Shown: one piece after another, positions 1 through 8,459 of the stretch
Layout: the number at the start of each line of letters is the position of its first letter
How positions within the stretch are numbered: position 1 is the stretch's first letter
Source of the DNA: Candidatus Hodarchaeota archaeon
GTDB taxonomy: Archaea; Asgardarchaeota; Heimdallarchaeia; Hodarchaeales; Hodarchaeaceae
DNA: 64,000 bases
Assembly (NCBI GenBank): GCA_016840285.1
Contig: JAEOSR010000038.1
Location: 1-64,000, forward strand
Direction of reading: 5' to 3'
Made by a program: the position numbers and the translations under genes
Notes under the pieces: generated by a model
Seen by the model: the letters and a program-made list of their open reading frames with translations, nothing else
Told to the model about the DNA's origin: nothing
Databases searched by the model: none

Positions 1-87
1 AAAGGGATTGCAATCAAGAATCCGACAAAAAAATGAGTAGAATAACCAGGCAATTTTTCTCAACCCAATATTTTCTCGATCACTCAT
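1..87 (-). CDS. possible N-terminal part of a membrane protein, cut by the window edge
   Basis: On the minus strand an ATG at 87-85 opens a frame that runs off the left edge (MSDRENIGLRKIAWLFYSFF at the start). The next residues become polar (CRILDCNP), while a one-base shift at the run of seven T's would give a better membrane helix (FFVGFLIAIPF). The piece may therefore be a real gene with a homopolymer error, or not a gene. Too little is visible to name a family. Confidence 0.2.
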   Translation of the reverse strand, partial: MSDRENIGLRKIAWLFYSFFCRILDCNPF

Positions 88-205
88 TATAAAAACTTTT
101 CTTAGAAAAGTACAACTATCTTATTTTTGAATAGTTTTTTTTTGGTTTACAATTTTATAAATTCTGTTGAAACCTGTTAGTAATAACGAAGGAGAAATTT
201 AAGTA

Positions 206-595
206 ATGACAGATAAAAGAGAAGTTAAATTTGTTAATTTGCATCCAGAAACTAGATTCACCCATTGTACGTATGTTAAGGCTGGTAACTTCATTTATAC
301 GAGTTATCATGGTGCAACTTTGGATGAAGATGGTAATTTACTTACAGATATTGAATCACAGACGGAATATACGTTTAAAAAGCTAAACAAGACTCTTACA
401 AATGCAGATGCGTCTCTCGATGATATTATAAAAACAACAGTTCTAATCAAGAACAAAGAAGATTTCAGAAAGATGGTAGGCATCTACAGGAATCAATTCA
501 AAACTGATTTTCCAGCAAGAACAACTATCATTACTGATTTCTTGGATGATCGGATATTGATCCAAATTGACGTTGTTGCATATGTCAGCGACTAG
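206..595 (+). CDS. RidA/YjgF/YER057c/UK114 family protein
   Basis: 129 residues, the normal length of this trimeric family, whose best-known members hydrolyse reactive enamine/imine intermediates of PLP enzymes. The family pattern is clear: GNFIYTSYHGA near the start, a middle LNKTLTNADASLDDIIKTTV block, and PAR at 103-105. Arg105, which binds the substrate carboxylate in canonical RidA, is kept. The usual Glu of the C-terminal VEIEAIA stretch is Gln120 here (LIQIDVVA) and the Cys two residues after Arg105 is Thr, so it may belong to a Rid subgroup without classical deaminase activity. The ATG is preceded by an AAGGAG ribosome site about 10 bases upstream. It stands alone; a T-rich run follows the stop. 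Confidence 0.9.
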   Translation: MTDKREVKFVNLHPETRFTHCTYVKAGNFIYTSYHGATLDEDGNLLTDIESQTEYTFKKLNKTLTNADASLDDIIKTTVLIKNKEDFRKMVGIYRNQFKTDFPARTTIITDFLDDRILIQIDVVAYVSD

Positions 596-823
596 AAGTA
601 AAAGTAAATTGAATTGAAAACTAATCTTTTCATTTTTTTTAAAGTGTAAATCCAGCTTTTTATAATATTAGGAATAGATAGTACAAAAACAGTTAAAACT
701 GAGAAAGATCGTCAAAAAATGAAAATAAAACTAATTCTTCTTAAAAGTTTACTTTGTTTGGAAAATCAATAGTGTTAGAAAAAAGGGGGAAATTATGATT
801 ATCCTTAGATAATCTTTTGGTAC

Positions 824-982
824 TTAGTACCTTCTTGGTCTGCGTTTTCTATAGCATTCCTGGCAGTAGACTGGTCTAGTTCCATCTGGTTTGAAGGGAA
901 CTTCAGTTTCTACTCCACAATCAGCACAGGTTACTTTGTGCATTTCTCGTGGTCCACGATTGTACGAATTTCCAAAACCCAT
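824..982 (-). CDS. 52-residue CxxC-x17-CxxC zinc-ribbon protein
   Basis: A short gene on the minus strand, ATG at 982-980 and TAA at 826-824. The protein has Cys19/Cys22 and Cys40/Cys43 with exactly 17 residues between the pairs, then a basic tail ending YRKRRPRRY. This spacing and the PFKPDGTRPVYCQEC segment match the small CxxC-x17-CxxC domain known from archaea and candidate-phylum bacteria. The four Cys very probably bind one zinc ion, and the basic ends suggest nucleic-acid or ribosome contact, but the function is unknown. A GTGAG motif lies just upstream of the ATG. It is not in an operon. Confidence 0.8.
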   Translation of the reverse strand: MGFGNSYNRGPREMHKVTCADCGVETEVPFKPDGTRPVYCQECYRKRRPRRY

Positions 983-1444
983 AATACTCACTTAGATTTG
1001 TTGTTTAGTTTTCACATAGAAGAACCAGAAATCTCTGCTTTTGCTTTCAATAATAAAATTCCAACATTTAAAATGAATAAAAATCAATGATAAAAGTAAA
1101 AATCATACAATTGTCAAACTAGCCGATAGAATCAAATTCTAAATAAATGAAAACCATATTAACTAGCAATACGAACACCTTATAAAGATATAGCTGAAAT
1201 TACGCAAATTTTCTCCCTACTTGGATATGTCAAAAGCAAAAAAAGATGTTTCGTTGAAGAAAGCCAATATTTTAATGAATTGTTATAAGTACGGGCTATA
1301 TTTTTATTTTATAGTATCTATTACTGGGGATTGATAATAAAAATAGTTCACAGAGAGTTAGCATGTCTTTGTTATTCTAACCCCAGACACAGAAGATTAG
1401 AATTTCTAAGGGTTGCTTATGTAAAAAGGCTCCTACCCAACCGT
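983..1444. other. intergenic stretch with one promoter-like site
   Basis: No convincing gene. A TATA-like TTATAAAGATAT occurs at 1180-1191 on the plus strand, and an ATG at 1227 opens a 35-codon frame ending at 1334 (starts MSKAKKDVSLKKANILMNCY). The peptide has no family signature; it could be a very small protein or chance. Confidence 0.3.
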
Positions 1445-1624
1445 TTAAGATGTTATTGATAGTTGTTGAACTGCTTTAGCGGAATCAATGTCATGAAAAC
1501 CAACTGTACCATCATAATTTAGAAATTTCAGTATTTCTATGATCTCCGTGATATCTCCTTCGGACTGAGGTTTATTTGAATTTTTAATCATTGTCTTTTC
1601 AATTATAATGAAATATTCCTTCAT
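1445..1624 (-). CDS. hypothetical 59-residue protein
   Basis: Minus-strand frame from ATG 1624-1622 to TAA 1447-1445. The composition looks coding: the N-terminus MKEYFIIIEKT resembles a beta strand, then an acidic segment GDITEIIEILKFLNYDGTVG with helical character, ending AKAVQQLSITS. A second Met at residue 12 could be the start. No family recognised and no strong ribosome site. It could also be a fragment of a larger lost gene. Confidence 0.4.
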   Translation of the reverse strand: MKEYFIIIEKTMIKNSNKPQSEGDITEIIEILKFLNYDGTVGFHDIDSAKAVQQLSITS

Positions 1625-1946
1625 TTATAAGTCTAATCAAATGGTTTTCATTAATCGAAAAGTACCTCCAACTATAATTCTAGCGAAGATAGAGTTTTAT
1701 AATTCCAGATGTTCCTACTCTTGATTTCAATTCGGAGGCAATAATTAAGAAAGTGTTCAATATTCAAACTGAACACTATTCTTATTATAGCTTGGATTTT
1801 TTTTTGGGGGATTGATCATTTAGTAAAAATGACTAATTACCTGCACATAGCTGCACCTAATTAGAAAGGATTTTTTAAGAAAGTGTCATATAGAGGGATT
1901 CATCTGTTCAATCAAATTAGTCATTTTAACAAAAGGAAAAATTAGA
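1625..1946. other. intergenic, nothing recognised
   Basis: AT-rich spacer upstream of the receiver-domain gene. A run of T's followed by GGGGG occurs near 1797-1810. No ORF, repeat or clear promoter element stood out. Confidence 0.4.
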
Positions 1947-2843
1947 ATGAAATCTTTGATCCTTTTAGTAGAAGATGAAGAGGCTTTACTAGAATACACC
2001 AAAGTAATTATGGAAAACAATGAATACGAGGTCATAACAGCTAAAAATGGAGTTGAGGCTTTAGAGACTCTTGAAACCAATGATCGCCTGCCAGATTTAA
2101 TTGTTTGCGACATCATGATGCCAGAAATGAATGGTTATGATTTTTTCAAAAAAATGATTGATAATCCTGACTGGAACCTTATCCCTTTCATTTTTCTTAC
2201 AGTAAAAAGCTCCCCAGAAGATGTTCGCTTCGGGAAAATGCTTGGAGCTGATGATTATATTGCTAAACCAGTTAGTAAATTGGATCTCCTGGCAAGTATA
2301 GCTGGAAAAATCAATCGGGGAAGAAACCATAATTTATTGAGTAGACATATCAGAAACAAATTATTTACAGATAAAAAGATAGAAGGAAGCCCTGAAATAG
2401 GTAAAGAAGAAAATAAGTTTATAGTTTTTTTTATGGTTTGGAATGACAAGATTGGTCCACAATTAGAAATTGTTTATCCAAAGAAAACAAAATTACCAAT
2501 TTCAGTCGAAACTATCGGAATCCAATTATTCCAAGCTGCAGGATCAATGTATGGTAACATTGATTATTATGCTGCTCAGGGAGTATTACTACGAGTTGTT
2601 AATATTGACATGGATGGCTATTTATATTTCTATACCATTGATGATGTTGAAGCACGTGGAGGAAAACGTCAATTCATGGTTGCAACCCTCGCTCAGAAAA
2701 TAAACTATTTTGAATCATTAAGAATAGCGGAAATTTTTGAAGAGTTCGTAGCTAAGAATGAAGAGGTCCAAGAATATAATATGCAAGAATTGTGGAAAAG
2801 AATTGGAGAGATAATATCACTCAATAGCCATGAAGGTAAGTAA
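1947..2843 (+). CDS. response regulator: receiver domain plus longin/roadblock-like C-terminal domain
   Basis: Residues 1-125 are a complete CheY-like receiver: acidic pair E9/D10, phospho-acceptor D55 in VCDIMMPEMNG, Thr85 in IFLT and Lys107 in IAKP. After a basic linker (about 126-150) residues 152-290 form a second domain starting FIVFFMVWNDKIGPQLEIVY and containing RGGKRQFMVATLAQKINYFE. There is no DNA-binding helix-turn-helix. The strand-rich start with a 'GP-x-IVYP' pattern is like the longin/roadblock-type domains common in Asgard archaea, but that match is my inference. The protein would then signal through protein contact rather than transcription. No histidine kinase lies next to it. 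Residue count and start (ATG after AAAGGAAAAATTAGA) are consistent. Confidence 0.75.
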   Translation: MKSLILLVEDEEALLEYTKVIMENNEYEVITAKNGVEALETLETNDRLPDLIVCDIMMPEMNGYDFFKKMIDNPDWNLIPFIFLTVKSSPEDVRFGKMLGADDYIAKPVSKLDLLASIAGKINRGRNHNLLSRHIRNKLFTDKKIEGSPEIGKEENKFIVFFMVWNDKIGPQLEIVYPKKTKLPISVETIGIQLFQAAGSMYGNIDYYAAQGVLLRVVNIDMDGYLYFYTIDDVEARGGKRQFMVATLAQKINYFESLRIAEIFEEFVAKNEEVQEYNMQELWKRIGEIISLNSHEGK

Positions 2844-3248
2844 CATATTTTTCGTTTTTAAACCAATATTTCACCGATCTTTGGTCTTCTTTGTCGGGGT
2901 TTTTCAGCCGATTAGCTACTGAAATATCAATTAAGAAGAAAATAAGGAATAAATTGAGACAACTACTGTTCTTATTCTCCATTAAGCAATAGTTTTCACA
3001 TTTTGGTCAACCAAAATGCTCTAGAGAGACTCTCCGCAGATTCATGGAGTTTTATTTGGAATGCTTTATAATCTTTAATTCCAAATCATAATGAGAATCA
3101 ATTAAGGGTACTTACTCAAAACACAACTTGTCTAACTAGAACGACCAGGTTTTGTATAAAGAATTCTAGGTTAAGAATCCAAAACAACGGTTTTTTTCCT
3201 TCCTTAAGTGATTTTTACTGAAAAATATCTCCCTTACGGGGATTCTTA
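2844..3248. other. intergenic stretch with one inverted repeat
   Basis: No gene seen. A near-palindrome TTTTGGTCAACCAAAA lies at 3001-3016 (7-base arms, 2-base centre). Its role is unknown; it may be an operator or part of a terminator for the upstream gene. Confidence 0.3.
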
Positions 3249-4214
3249 TTGGTAGTCGTAAGCCAAATCTGGATTCAACATCTTCCATGCATGCATATCA
3301 TTGGACACTGTCACTTAAGAGGGGGTTTTGAGCTCGAACCTGAATTAGGGGGAGCACTATATACAGCGCTAGCATTGGCACTCTCTGAGGTGGAAAAAGC
3401 ACCTCATTATACCATGTCAGGAGTCTTTGGCCACGCCATCCCTGAATTAGAGGGAATGGGCATATTTACGGTACAGAGTGGGAATTATAGGATTTTTTTC
3501 TTGTGTGAGGGCTTGTATGGTCATGGTATCCCTTACTTATCAGGAAAAGAGATGGGAAAGAAGATAAATAACTTGTTTCAACTCCTTGAAGAAGATGATT
3601 CCCAAGATTCATGTGTAATGACACATAAATCCAAAGGTGGATCTTATTGGTTTGATCTCATTTGTATTTCAGGATTGGGTGAATATATCCAGATTGAAGA
3701 AATTACTAGCATTTTTCCATTACAAACTGTGTCTTTTCAATTCAAACAGACCACAGAGGAAGATCACGACATTATTCGGATGGAATCTTCACGTTTACAC
3801 GATTTAGGATATGGATGGAAAGAGAAATATAATACGATTGTCAAGAAGATTGAAGCCCTTTTTCTAAATCCCAAGTACAGTTTCTTGATTTATAAAGCGC
3901 TTTTCGATCAATTCAATGAATTCAATCCAGATTTTCAACCGAATTTACTTGTCTTAACGTACCAGCAGGGAGATCTACAAGCTATCGAAAATGCCATAAT
4001 CGCTATCTTATCCCTAGAATCAAATAAACTGACAATTGAATATTGTCTCCCTATAACTACAGGAGAGTCTTTAGAAGGAAGCCATTCAGTTAATATATTT
4101 TTACGCTCTCTAGTACTTAATTCACCAGACCAAGATGAACCTCAAAAAAGCATATTTCTGCAGAGGAAAAAAAGAATAAAGGAAAAAGTTATCATTCTGA
4201 ACGAATTAGGTTAG
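3249..4214 (+). CDS. uncharacterised longin/roadblock-like protein
   Basis: 321 residues from TTG 3249 (an ATG at residue 15 is an alternative start). I do not recognise a named family. The first ~115 residues alternate strands and helices: IWIQHLPCMHIIGHCHLRGG, then a helix ALYTALALALSEVEKAP, then strands GMGIFTVQSGNYRIFFLCEGL, and a closing helix KEMGKKINNLFQLLEED. This order is like the roadblock/longin signalling fold that pairs with small GTPases in Asgard archaea. The last ~200 residues are a second, unassigned domain. It converges on the degenerate GTPase-like gene at 4326-4865, which strengthens the idea of a GTPase-associated pair, but the fold assignment is inference. Confidence 0.55.
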   Translation: MVVVSQIWIQHLPCMHIIGHCHLRGGFELEPELGGALYTALALALSEVEKAPHYTMSGVFGHAIPELEGMGIFTVQSGNYRIFFLCEGLYGHGIPYLSGKEMGKKINNLFQLLEEDDSQDSCVMTHKSKGGSYWFDLICISGLGEYIQIEEITSIFPLQTVSFQFKQTTEEDHDIIRMESSRLHDLGYGWKEKYNTIVKKIEALFLNPKYSFLIYKALFDQFNEFNPDFQPNLLVLTYQQGDLQAIENAIIAILSLESNKLTIEYCLPITTGESLEGSHSVNIFLRSLVLNSPDQDEPQKSIFLQRKKRIKEKVIILNELG

Positions 4215-4325
4215 AGAATTAAGATTGGAAGGGTGCTGCTTTCTACAATATTATTCGGCCAGTGTAAGCTCCTCCTGCCTTCTTGAAATGATTTTGAGTG
4301 GTTAAAATTAATGTTTGAAAGAGAA

Positions 4326-4865
4326 CTAACTAATGGAAAGGTCACATGACCCTTGAGTCATTGCTTGGAAATAAGCAGAGTTGGAAATGATTGATCTAAT
4401 GATTTTATCAAACGTATGGATATCTCCTTCCATCACTTCATAATAAGCCGTTTCATTTTTCTTCGGAGATGTATCAATCGTATCATGATCCCCTTCCCTA
4501 TCCAAAATTCCAAAAAATACCGTTTGATAATCAGAGAAGTACTCAAGCTGTTTAAATTCATTGTAAAGGGATTGTGCTATTTGATATGACGAGGAATCTT
4601 TCTTTTGAAAAATATAGATTACTCCTATCGCCCCTCGATAACGTTCTTCTCGAATATCTTTAAAAGAATCCTGACTAAAGAGTTGACTTAAGTAAAGACT
4701 GATGTGGAAGCTGTCTGCGTAAATTTCTTTGACAAAATTAGAGTATCCTGAGAAAAGCGCCTCCCTAGTTGTTACATCCCCAGTATAGGCCTGTAGAAGA
4801 TTGCCAGCGATAACATTAGGATTACTCAAAACGCAAATTTTTATTGGTATTTCAGTACTCGACAT
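4326..4865 (-). CDS. Ras-like small-GTPase fold without nucleotide motifs (pseudo-GTPase)
   Basis: 179 residues, the size of a Rab/Ras domain. The order follows the fold: strand plus loop IKICVLSNPNVIAGNLLQAY where a P-loop GxxxxGKS should be, then SFHISLYLSQLFSQDSFKDI where Rab proteins have WDTAGQERF, then REERYRGAIGVIYIFQKKDS, matching the Rab 'YYRGAxGVILVYD' block, then helix SSSYQIAQSLYNEFKQLEYF and strand TVFFGILDREGD at the NKxD position. The P-loop Gly/Lys/Ser, DxxG and NKxD residues are all absent, so it probably cannot bind GTP in the usual way. It may be a scaffold that partners the longin-like protein encoded opposite. It lacks a lipid-modification Cys tail. Homology is inferred from pattern only. 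Confidence 0.6.
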   Translation of the reverse strand: MSSTEIPIKICVLSNPNVIAGNLLQAYTGDVTTREALFSGYSNFVKEIYADSFHISLYLSQLFSQDSFKDIREERYRGAIGVIYIFQKKDSSSYQIAQSLYNEFKQLEYFSDYQTVFFGILDREGDHDTIDTSPKKNETAYYEVMEGDIHTFDKIIRSIISNSAYFQAMTQGSCDLSIS

Positions 4866-4907
4866 GCTCCTTTGACTCGGAAAGATTCAAATTGAGGATG
4901 TTCTTGA

Positions 4908-5324
4908 TCATTCACGTGTAAGTAGTTTAAAAGAGATTTCCCAGTCATTTAATACTTCCCCTAGGTATATCTGGAAAAGTGTTAAGGCTTCTAGATGTCG
5001 TGCAGCTTTTAATGGACCTACGTCTATTGGTTTATATCCTAAAACTCTTCCAATTTCCAGGAGAATTCTTTTGGAATTAATTTCATCTCCACAAATGAAT
5101 AAATTCACTTTTTAATTCCCAAACTTCAAAGAAGATTTTAAAATACTAGAAAAAACGGTATTAAAACCTTTAATAATAATACTTTTTGGAATGACTTTCG
5201 CTATTTCTTCTGCTGTTGAAGTATTTTTATCCATTTCTACACCTACTGGATTTAAAATATCAAGGACTATTTTATTCTCCAAAGATTCCTTGTGTTCTTT
5301 TAAGACATCTAAAACCAATGGATA
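4908..5324 (-). pseudogene. broken NADPH-dependent F420 reductase-like gene
   Basis: Two consecutive minus-strand frames, 5324-5115 and 5108-4908, are in the same reading frame, separated by one TAA at 5114-5112. Read through, the protein gives NKIVLDILNPVG, IAKVIPKSIIIKGFNTVFSS, then the stop, then VNLFICGDEINSKRILLEI and GYKPIDVGPLKAARHLEALT. This is the order of the F420-dependent NADP oxidoreductase family (KAFNT, FIaGDD, dvGpLk-ar-lE). The stop replaces what is probably a CAA Gln. The N-terminal Rossmann half with the GxGxxG nucleotide loop is also missing: the frame closes with a TAA at 5327-5325. The gene is thus dead or at best makes a fragment. Original substrate is uncertain because this family has several branches. 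Confidence 0.75.
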
Positions 5325-5420
5325 TTATTATTTAAAGTTTTAATCAAGTAGGTTCATTAATTTTCAATAAATCACCTCGTTTTAGATACCAAACGATTTA
5401 AATGATGGAGGAACCCTTAT

Positions 5421-6875
5421 TTGCCAGAAGAAACATTAGATCCTAAAAATTGGGAAGAGATGAGAAGATTGGGTCATCAGATTATCGATGACATGGTTGA
5501 ACATCTAAAGAATGTACGAGAGCAACCAGTATGGCAACCAATCCCACTAGAAGTGAAAAGTAGTTTTCGAGAATTATTACCAAAAGAAGGTCAGAAGATC
5601 GAAACAATTTATGATGAAATAAAAGAAAACATTGTACCTTATACGTTGGGGAATACCCATCCATACTTCTGGGGATGGGTTGTAGGTACAGGTACCTTAT
5701 TTGGTGCTTTTGGAGACTTAATCGCTTCAGCATTAAATCAACCTTCTGGGGGGTTAGAACATGTAGCCAATTATGTGGAACAACAAGTGATTGAATGGGT
5801 CAAAGAAATGCTAGGCTATGAAGCGCAAGCATCGGGATTAATAACTGGAGGCGCTTCTATGGCAAGCATAATTGGATTGACTGTCGCACGGAACGCAAAA
5901 ACAGGATTTAATGTGCGAGAAAACGGTTTACAGTCTACAGATGCTAAATTAACATATTATTGCTCTACAGAAGCTCATAGTTGTCTTCAAAAGGCAGTAG
6001 AATTATTAGGGATTGGTAATAAGAATCTTAGAAATATCTCTGTTAATGAAGATTTTCAAATTAATCTTGAGGAATTACAGAAAACGATTACCAATGATAA
6101 ACAGAATGGTTACAAGCCTATCTGTGTTATTGGAAATCTTGGCACTGTAAATACAGGAGCTGTCGACGATCTTAACTCTCTTGCGGATATTGCTGAACGG
6201 TATAATATGTGGTTTCATATCGATGGCGCCTTTGGTGCTTTTACTAAACTAGCACCAGATTCACATCATCTTGCAAATGGTTTAGAGCGTGCAGATTCGA
6301 TTGCTATAGATTTTCATAAGTGGTTTCATATTAATTACGCTGCTGGGTGCGTATTGGTCAAAAGTCAAAGAGATCACTACGACTCATTTGCTCTTGTTCC
6401 AGAATATTTAACCCATAGTACTCGAGGGGTAGGAGGGGCAGAGATTTGGTTTAGTGATTACAGTGTTGAATTATCTGGAGAGTTTAAAACCCTAAAAATC
6501 TGGATGAGTCTGAAGGAGCATGGAATTGAAAAGTTTGGCCGATTGATTGAGCAGAATATTCAGCATGCTAAATATTTAACAGAATTGATTGAAAACGAAG
6601 AAAATTTGGAATTATTAGCCCCAACATCAATGAACATTGTATGTTTCAGATTCAGGAAAGAGGGGATGGATCAGGAACGACTCAATAAATTGAATGAGGA
6701 AATTGTATTCCAACTTCAGGAACAAGGTCTCGCAGTACCTTCCCATACTACATTAAATGGTAACTATACGATTAGGGTAGCAATCACCAATCATAGAACA
6801 AAAAGGGAAGATCTCAAGATCTTTATCAACACAGTAAAAAGAAAGGCAGAAGAGATAGAAATTACATTTCTTTGA
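5421..6875 (+). CDS. group II PLP-dependent decarboxylase (aromatic-amino-acid/glutamate decarboxylase family)
   Basis: 484 residues, full length for the family. PLP features are all present: the TGGASMA segment near residue 142, HIDGAFGAF at 266-274 (Asp for the pyridine nitrogen) and Lys300 in IDFHKWFHI, the Schiff-base lysine. The family decarboxylates aromatic L-amino acids, tyrosine, glutamate or related substrates; the FHKW form and length favour the aromatic-amino-acid branch, but substrate cannot be fixed from sequence. The TTG start is supported by GGAGG 9 bases upstream. It is cytosolic and stands alone, with convergent neighbours. Confidence 0.9.
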   Translation: MPEETLDPKNWEEMRRLGHQIIDDMVEHLKNVREQPVWQPIPLEVKSSFRELLPKEGQKIETIYDEIKENIVPYTLGNTHPYFWGWVVGTGTLFGAFGDLIASALNQPSGGLEHVANYVEQQVIEWVKEMLGYEAQASGLITGGASMASIIGLTVARNAKTGFNVRENGLQSTDAKLTYYCSTEAHSCLQKAVELLGIGNKNLRNISVNEDFQINLEELQKTITNDKQNGYKPICVIGNLGTVNTGAVDDLNSLADIAERYNMWFHIDGAFGAFTKLAPDSHHLANGLERADSIAIDFHKWFHINYAAGCVLVKSQRDHYDSFALVPEYLTHSTRGVGGAEIWFSDYSVELSGEFKTLKIWMSLKEHGIEKFGRLIEQNIQHAKYLTELIENEENLELLAPTSMNIVCFRFRKEGMDQERLNKLNEEIVFQLQEQGLAVPSHTTLNGNYTIRVAITNHRTKREDLKIFINTVKRKAEEIEITFL

Positions 6876-7242
6876 GCTATATAATCGAAAGCATAACATA
6901 TCCCTTTCTTAATTAAGCCAGTCTTTTGTGAAATTGAGGAAAAAAAAGAATTTCTTTCAATGAGATGACTAAAAAAAAATTGTGGAGATAAATTGAAGGA
7001 GGAAATAAGCTTTCCACCTTAATTTACTATCAGAGTAGGAATGCTTCCCAGAAATAGAAGAGTCCAATTATTACTATGCCTAACACTGTCCCAATGAAGA
7101 TCCAGACCTTTCACGAAATATTGTTTTTGTATTCTTGAAGCTTTGAATAAGTTAGTTAAGGTGTTACTCCTCTTATATTTTACATTTATTTTAAAATAGA
7201 TAGATCCCCCGAGAGCTGATATACCAAGAGTCATTAAAAACT
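6876..7242 (-). other. intergenic stretch holding a possible membrane-protein scrap
   Basis: On the minus strand 7110-7030 encodes a single convincing membrane helix (VWIFIGTVLGIVIIGLFYFW) ended by TGA and opened directly after another TGA, so it has no start codon. A 71-codon frame over 7234-7019 in another register is less convincing. The segment is probably the C-terminal scrap of a decayed membrane protein. Confidence 0.3.
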
Positions 7243-8067
7243 TCAGGACTGAACAATTGTAGTAAACGTGTCTAATTTCCGTTTATTATCTTCTGATAAC
7301 TTCTCTTTATCCCAGCTATCTATCAGCTTCTTTAAAACATTTTTAAATCTAGCAATAAACTTAGCTTGGGTTTCACTACGTTCAGAAAAAACGTTGAGAG
7401 CTTGGGGTAGGAAGTTAACATTTTCTGGCGTGAAAAAAGCCAATGATTGGTTTAAATTCTCAAAAAGACAGTGATTAAGTTCAAGGTACGAATGTCCAAT
7501 ATAATCAGTGTCAACATAATAGAGGAATTCTAATCCTGAAACAAGCCAATTGTTTTGATTATAATCTAATAAAATCCGAGCTCGCGATGCTAACCAAAGA
7601 ATTTCTATTAATTGGCTGATTTGATGGTTCGTATTGAATTGACAAATTGGAAAAAATAAAAATTTCTGAAAAATAATTAACATGGTTCCAGACTTTGATT
7701 CTAAGATTTGTGTTTCAGGGAAATGCTCTCCAAGAGAATGGATTAAATGTTGAACCCGCATCCGATGATAATCTGCTAAGTTGATTGGAGGTTTCTTCAA
7801 AGATAGAGTGATTGGTGGGGGGTAAGCAAATGGTTTGATAGAAAAATATCCTTTACTCGCTAGAAAGAGTACGATGGCTGGTTGACTTAAACTTAAGCCT
7901 GTACGAGTAAATTCATAGAATTCAAAATGTTCTTCTTTTGCTCGAGGTTTTGAAATTCCTCCAAATTCATTAAGAAGCTGTTGAATCTCATTTTCATCAA
8001 AATCAGAATTAAATGGCCAATCAAGCTTTTTTATTTCGACAGGAAAACTAAACATATCAGATCGCAT
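7243..8067 (-). CDS. uncharacterised 274-residue protein
   Basis: Not recognised. The protein is soluble-looking and mixed alpha/beta, with a proline-rich stretch FAYPPPITLSLKKPPINL near residue 95-112, a central segment SGTMLIIFQKFLFFPICQFN and a C-terminal helix rich in Lys/Arg (RFKNVLKKLIDSWDKEKLSE). No signal peptide or membrane helix. The first ATG at 8067 is kept; a second Met follows at residue 5. It is monocistronic. Confidence 0.65.
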   Translation of the reverse strand: MRSDMFSFPVEIKKLDWPFNSDFDENEIQQLLNEFGGISKPRAKEEHFEFYEFTRTGLSLSQPAIVLFLASKGYFSIKPFAYPPPITLSLKKPPINLADYHRMRVQHLIHSLGEHFPETQILESKSGTMLIIFQKFLFFPICQFNTNHQISQLIEILWLASRARILLDYNQNNWLVSGLEFLYYVDTDYIGHSYLELNHCLFENLNQSLAFFTPENVNFLPQALNVFSERSETQAKFIARFKNVLKKLIDSWDKEKLSEDNKRKLDTFTTIVQS

Positions 8068-8447
8068 GTTAAGGTCTAGTATAATAAGTTTTGATTATTT
8101 AAATGTTTTTCCAAAAGTGTTAAACCAGCCTTTTACACCATTTTTGATGGTTTGTTTTCTAAATAATTTATGGTTTGTGATATTATGTTATTATCCAAAC
8201 TAGGGATCTAATTCTGGAGCAATCCCTAAAATATTGTAAAATACGGTTTGAAAAAAGAAAAAAATTGGACACCATGCATCTACATTGATAAACACTCTGG
8301 AAAGAAGATGAACTATTGATATAGAAAAGATAATCCACTTTCTACATAAACATTGAGTTCTATAATCAAATACTTTGCACTCTTCCTCTAACTTTTATGT
8401 TTAAGGTTAAATGAGAATTTCAAATCAAAGAACGAACATCCAATGAT
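8068..8447. other. intergenic stretch between divergent genes
   Basis: No gene seen. It must hold the promoters of 7243-8067 (minus) and 8460-9236 (plus). The motif GTGTTAAACCAGCCTTTTAC at 8119-8138 resembles short sequences at about 642-661, 12495-12510 and 27186-27206 (see findings). Confidence 0.3.
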
Positions 8448-8459
8448 GTGTGCTTCCTG

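Noticed and set aside
7019..7234. 71-residue minus-strand ORF
   Set aside because: Not protein-like as a whole; the only convincing helix there is in another frame and without a start.
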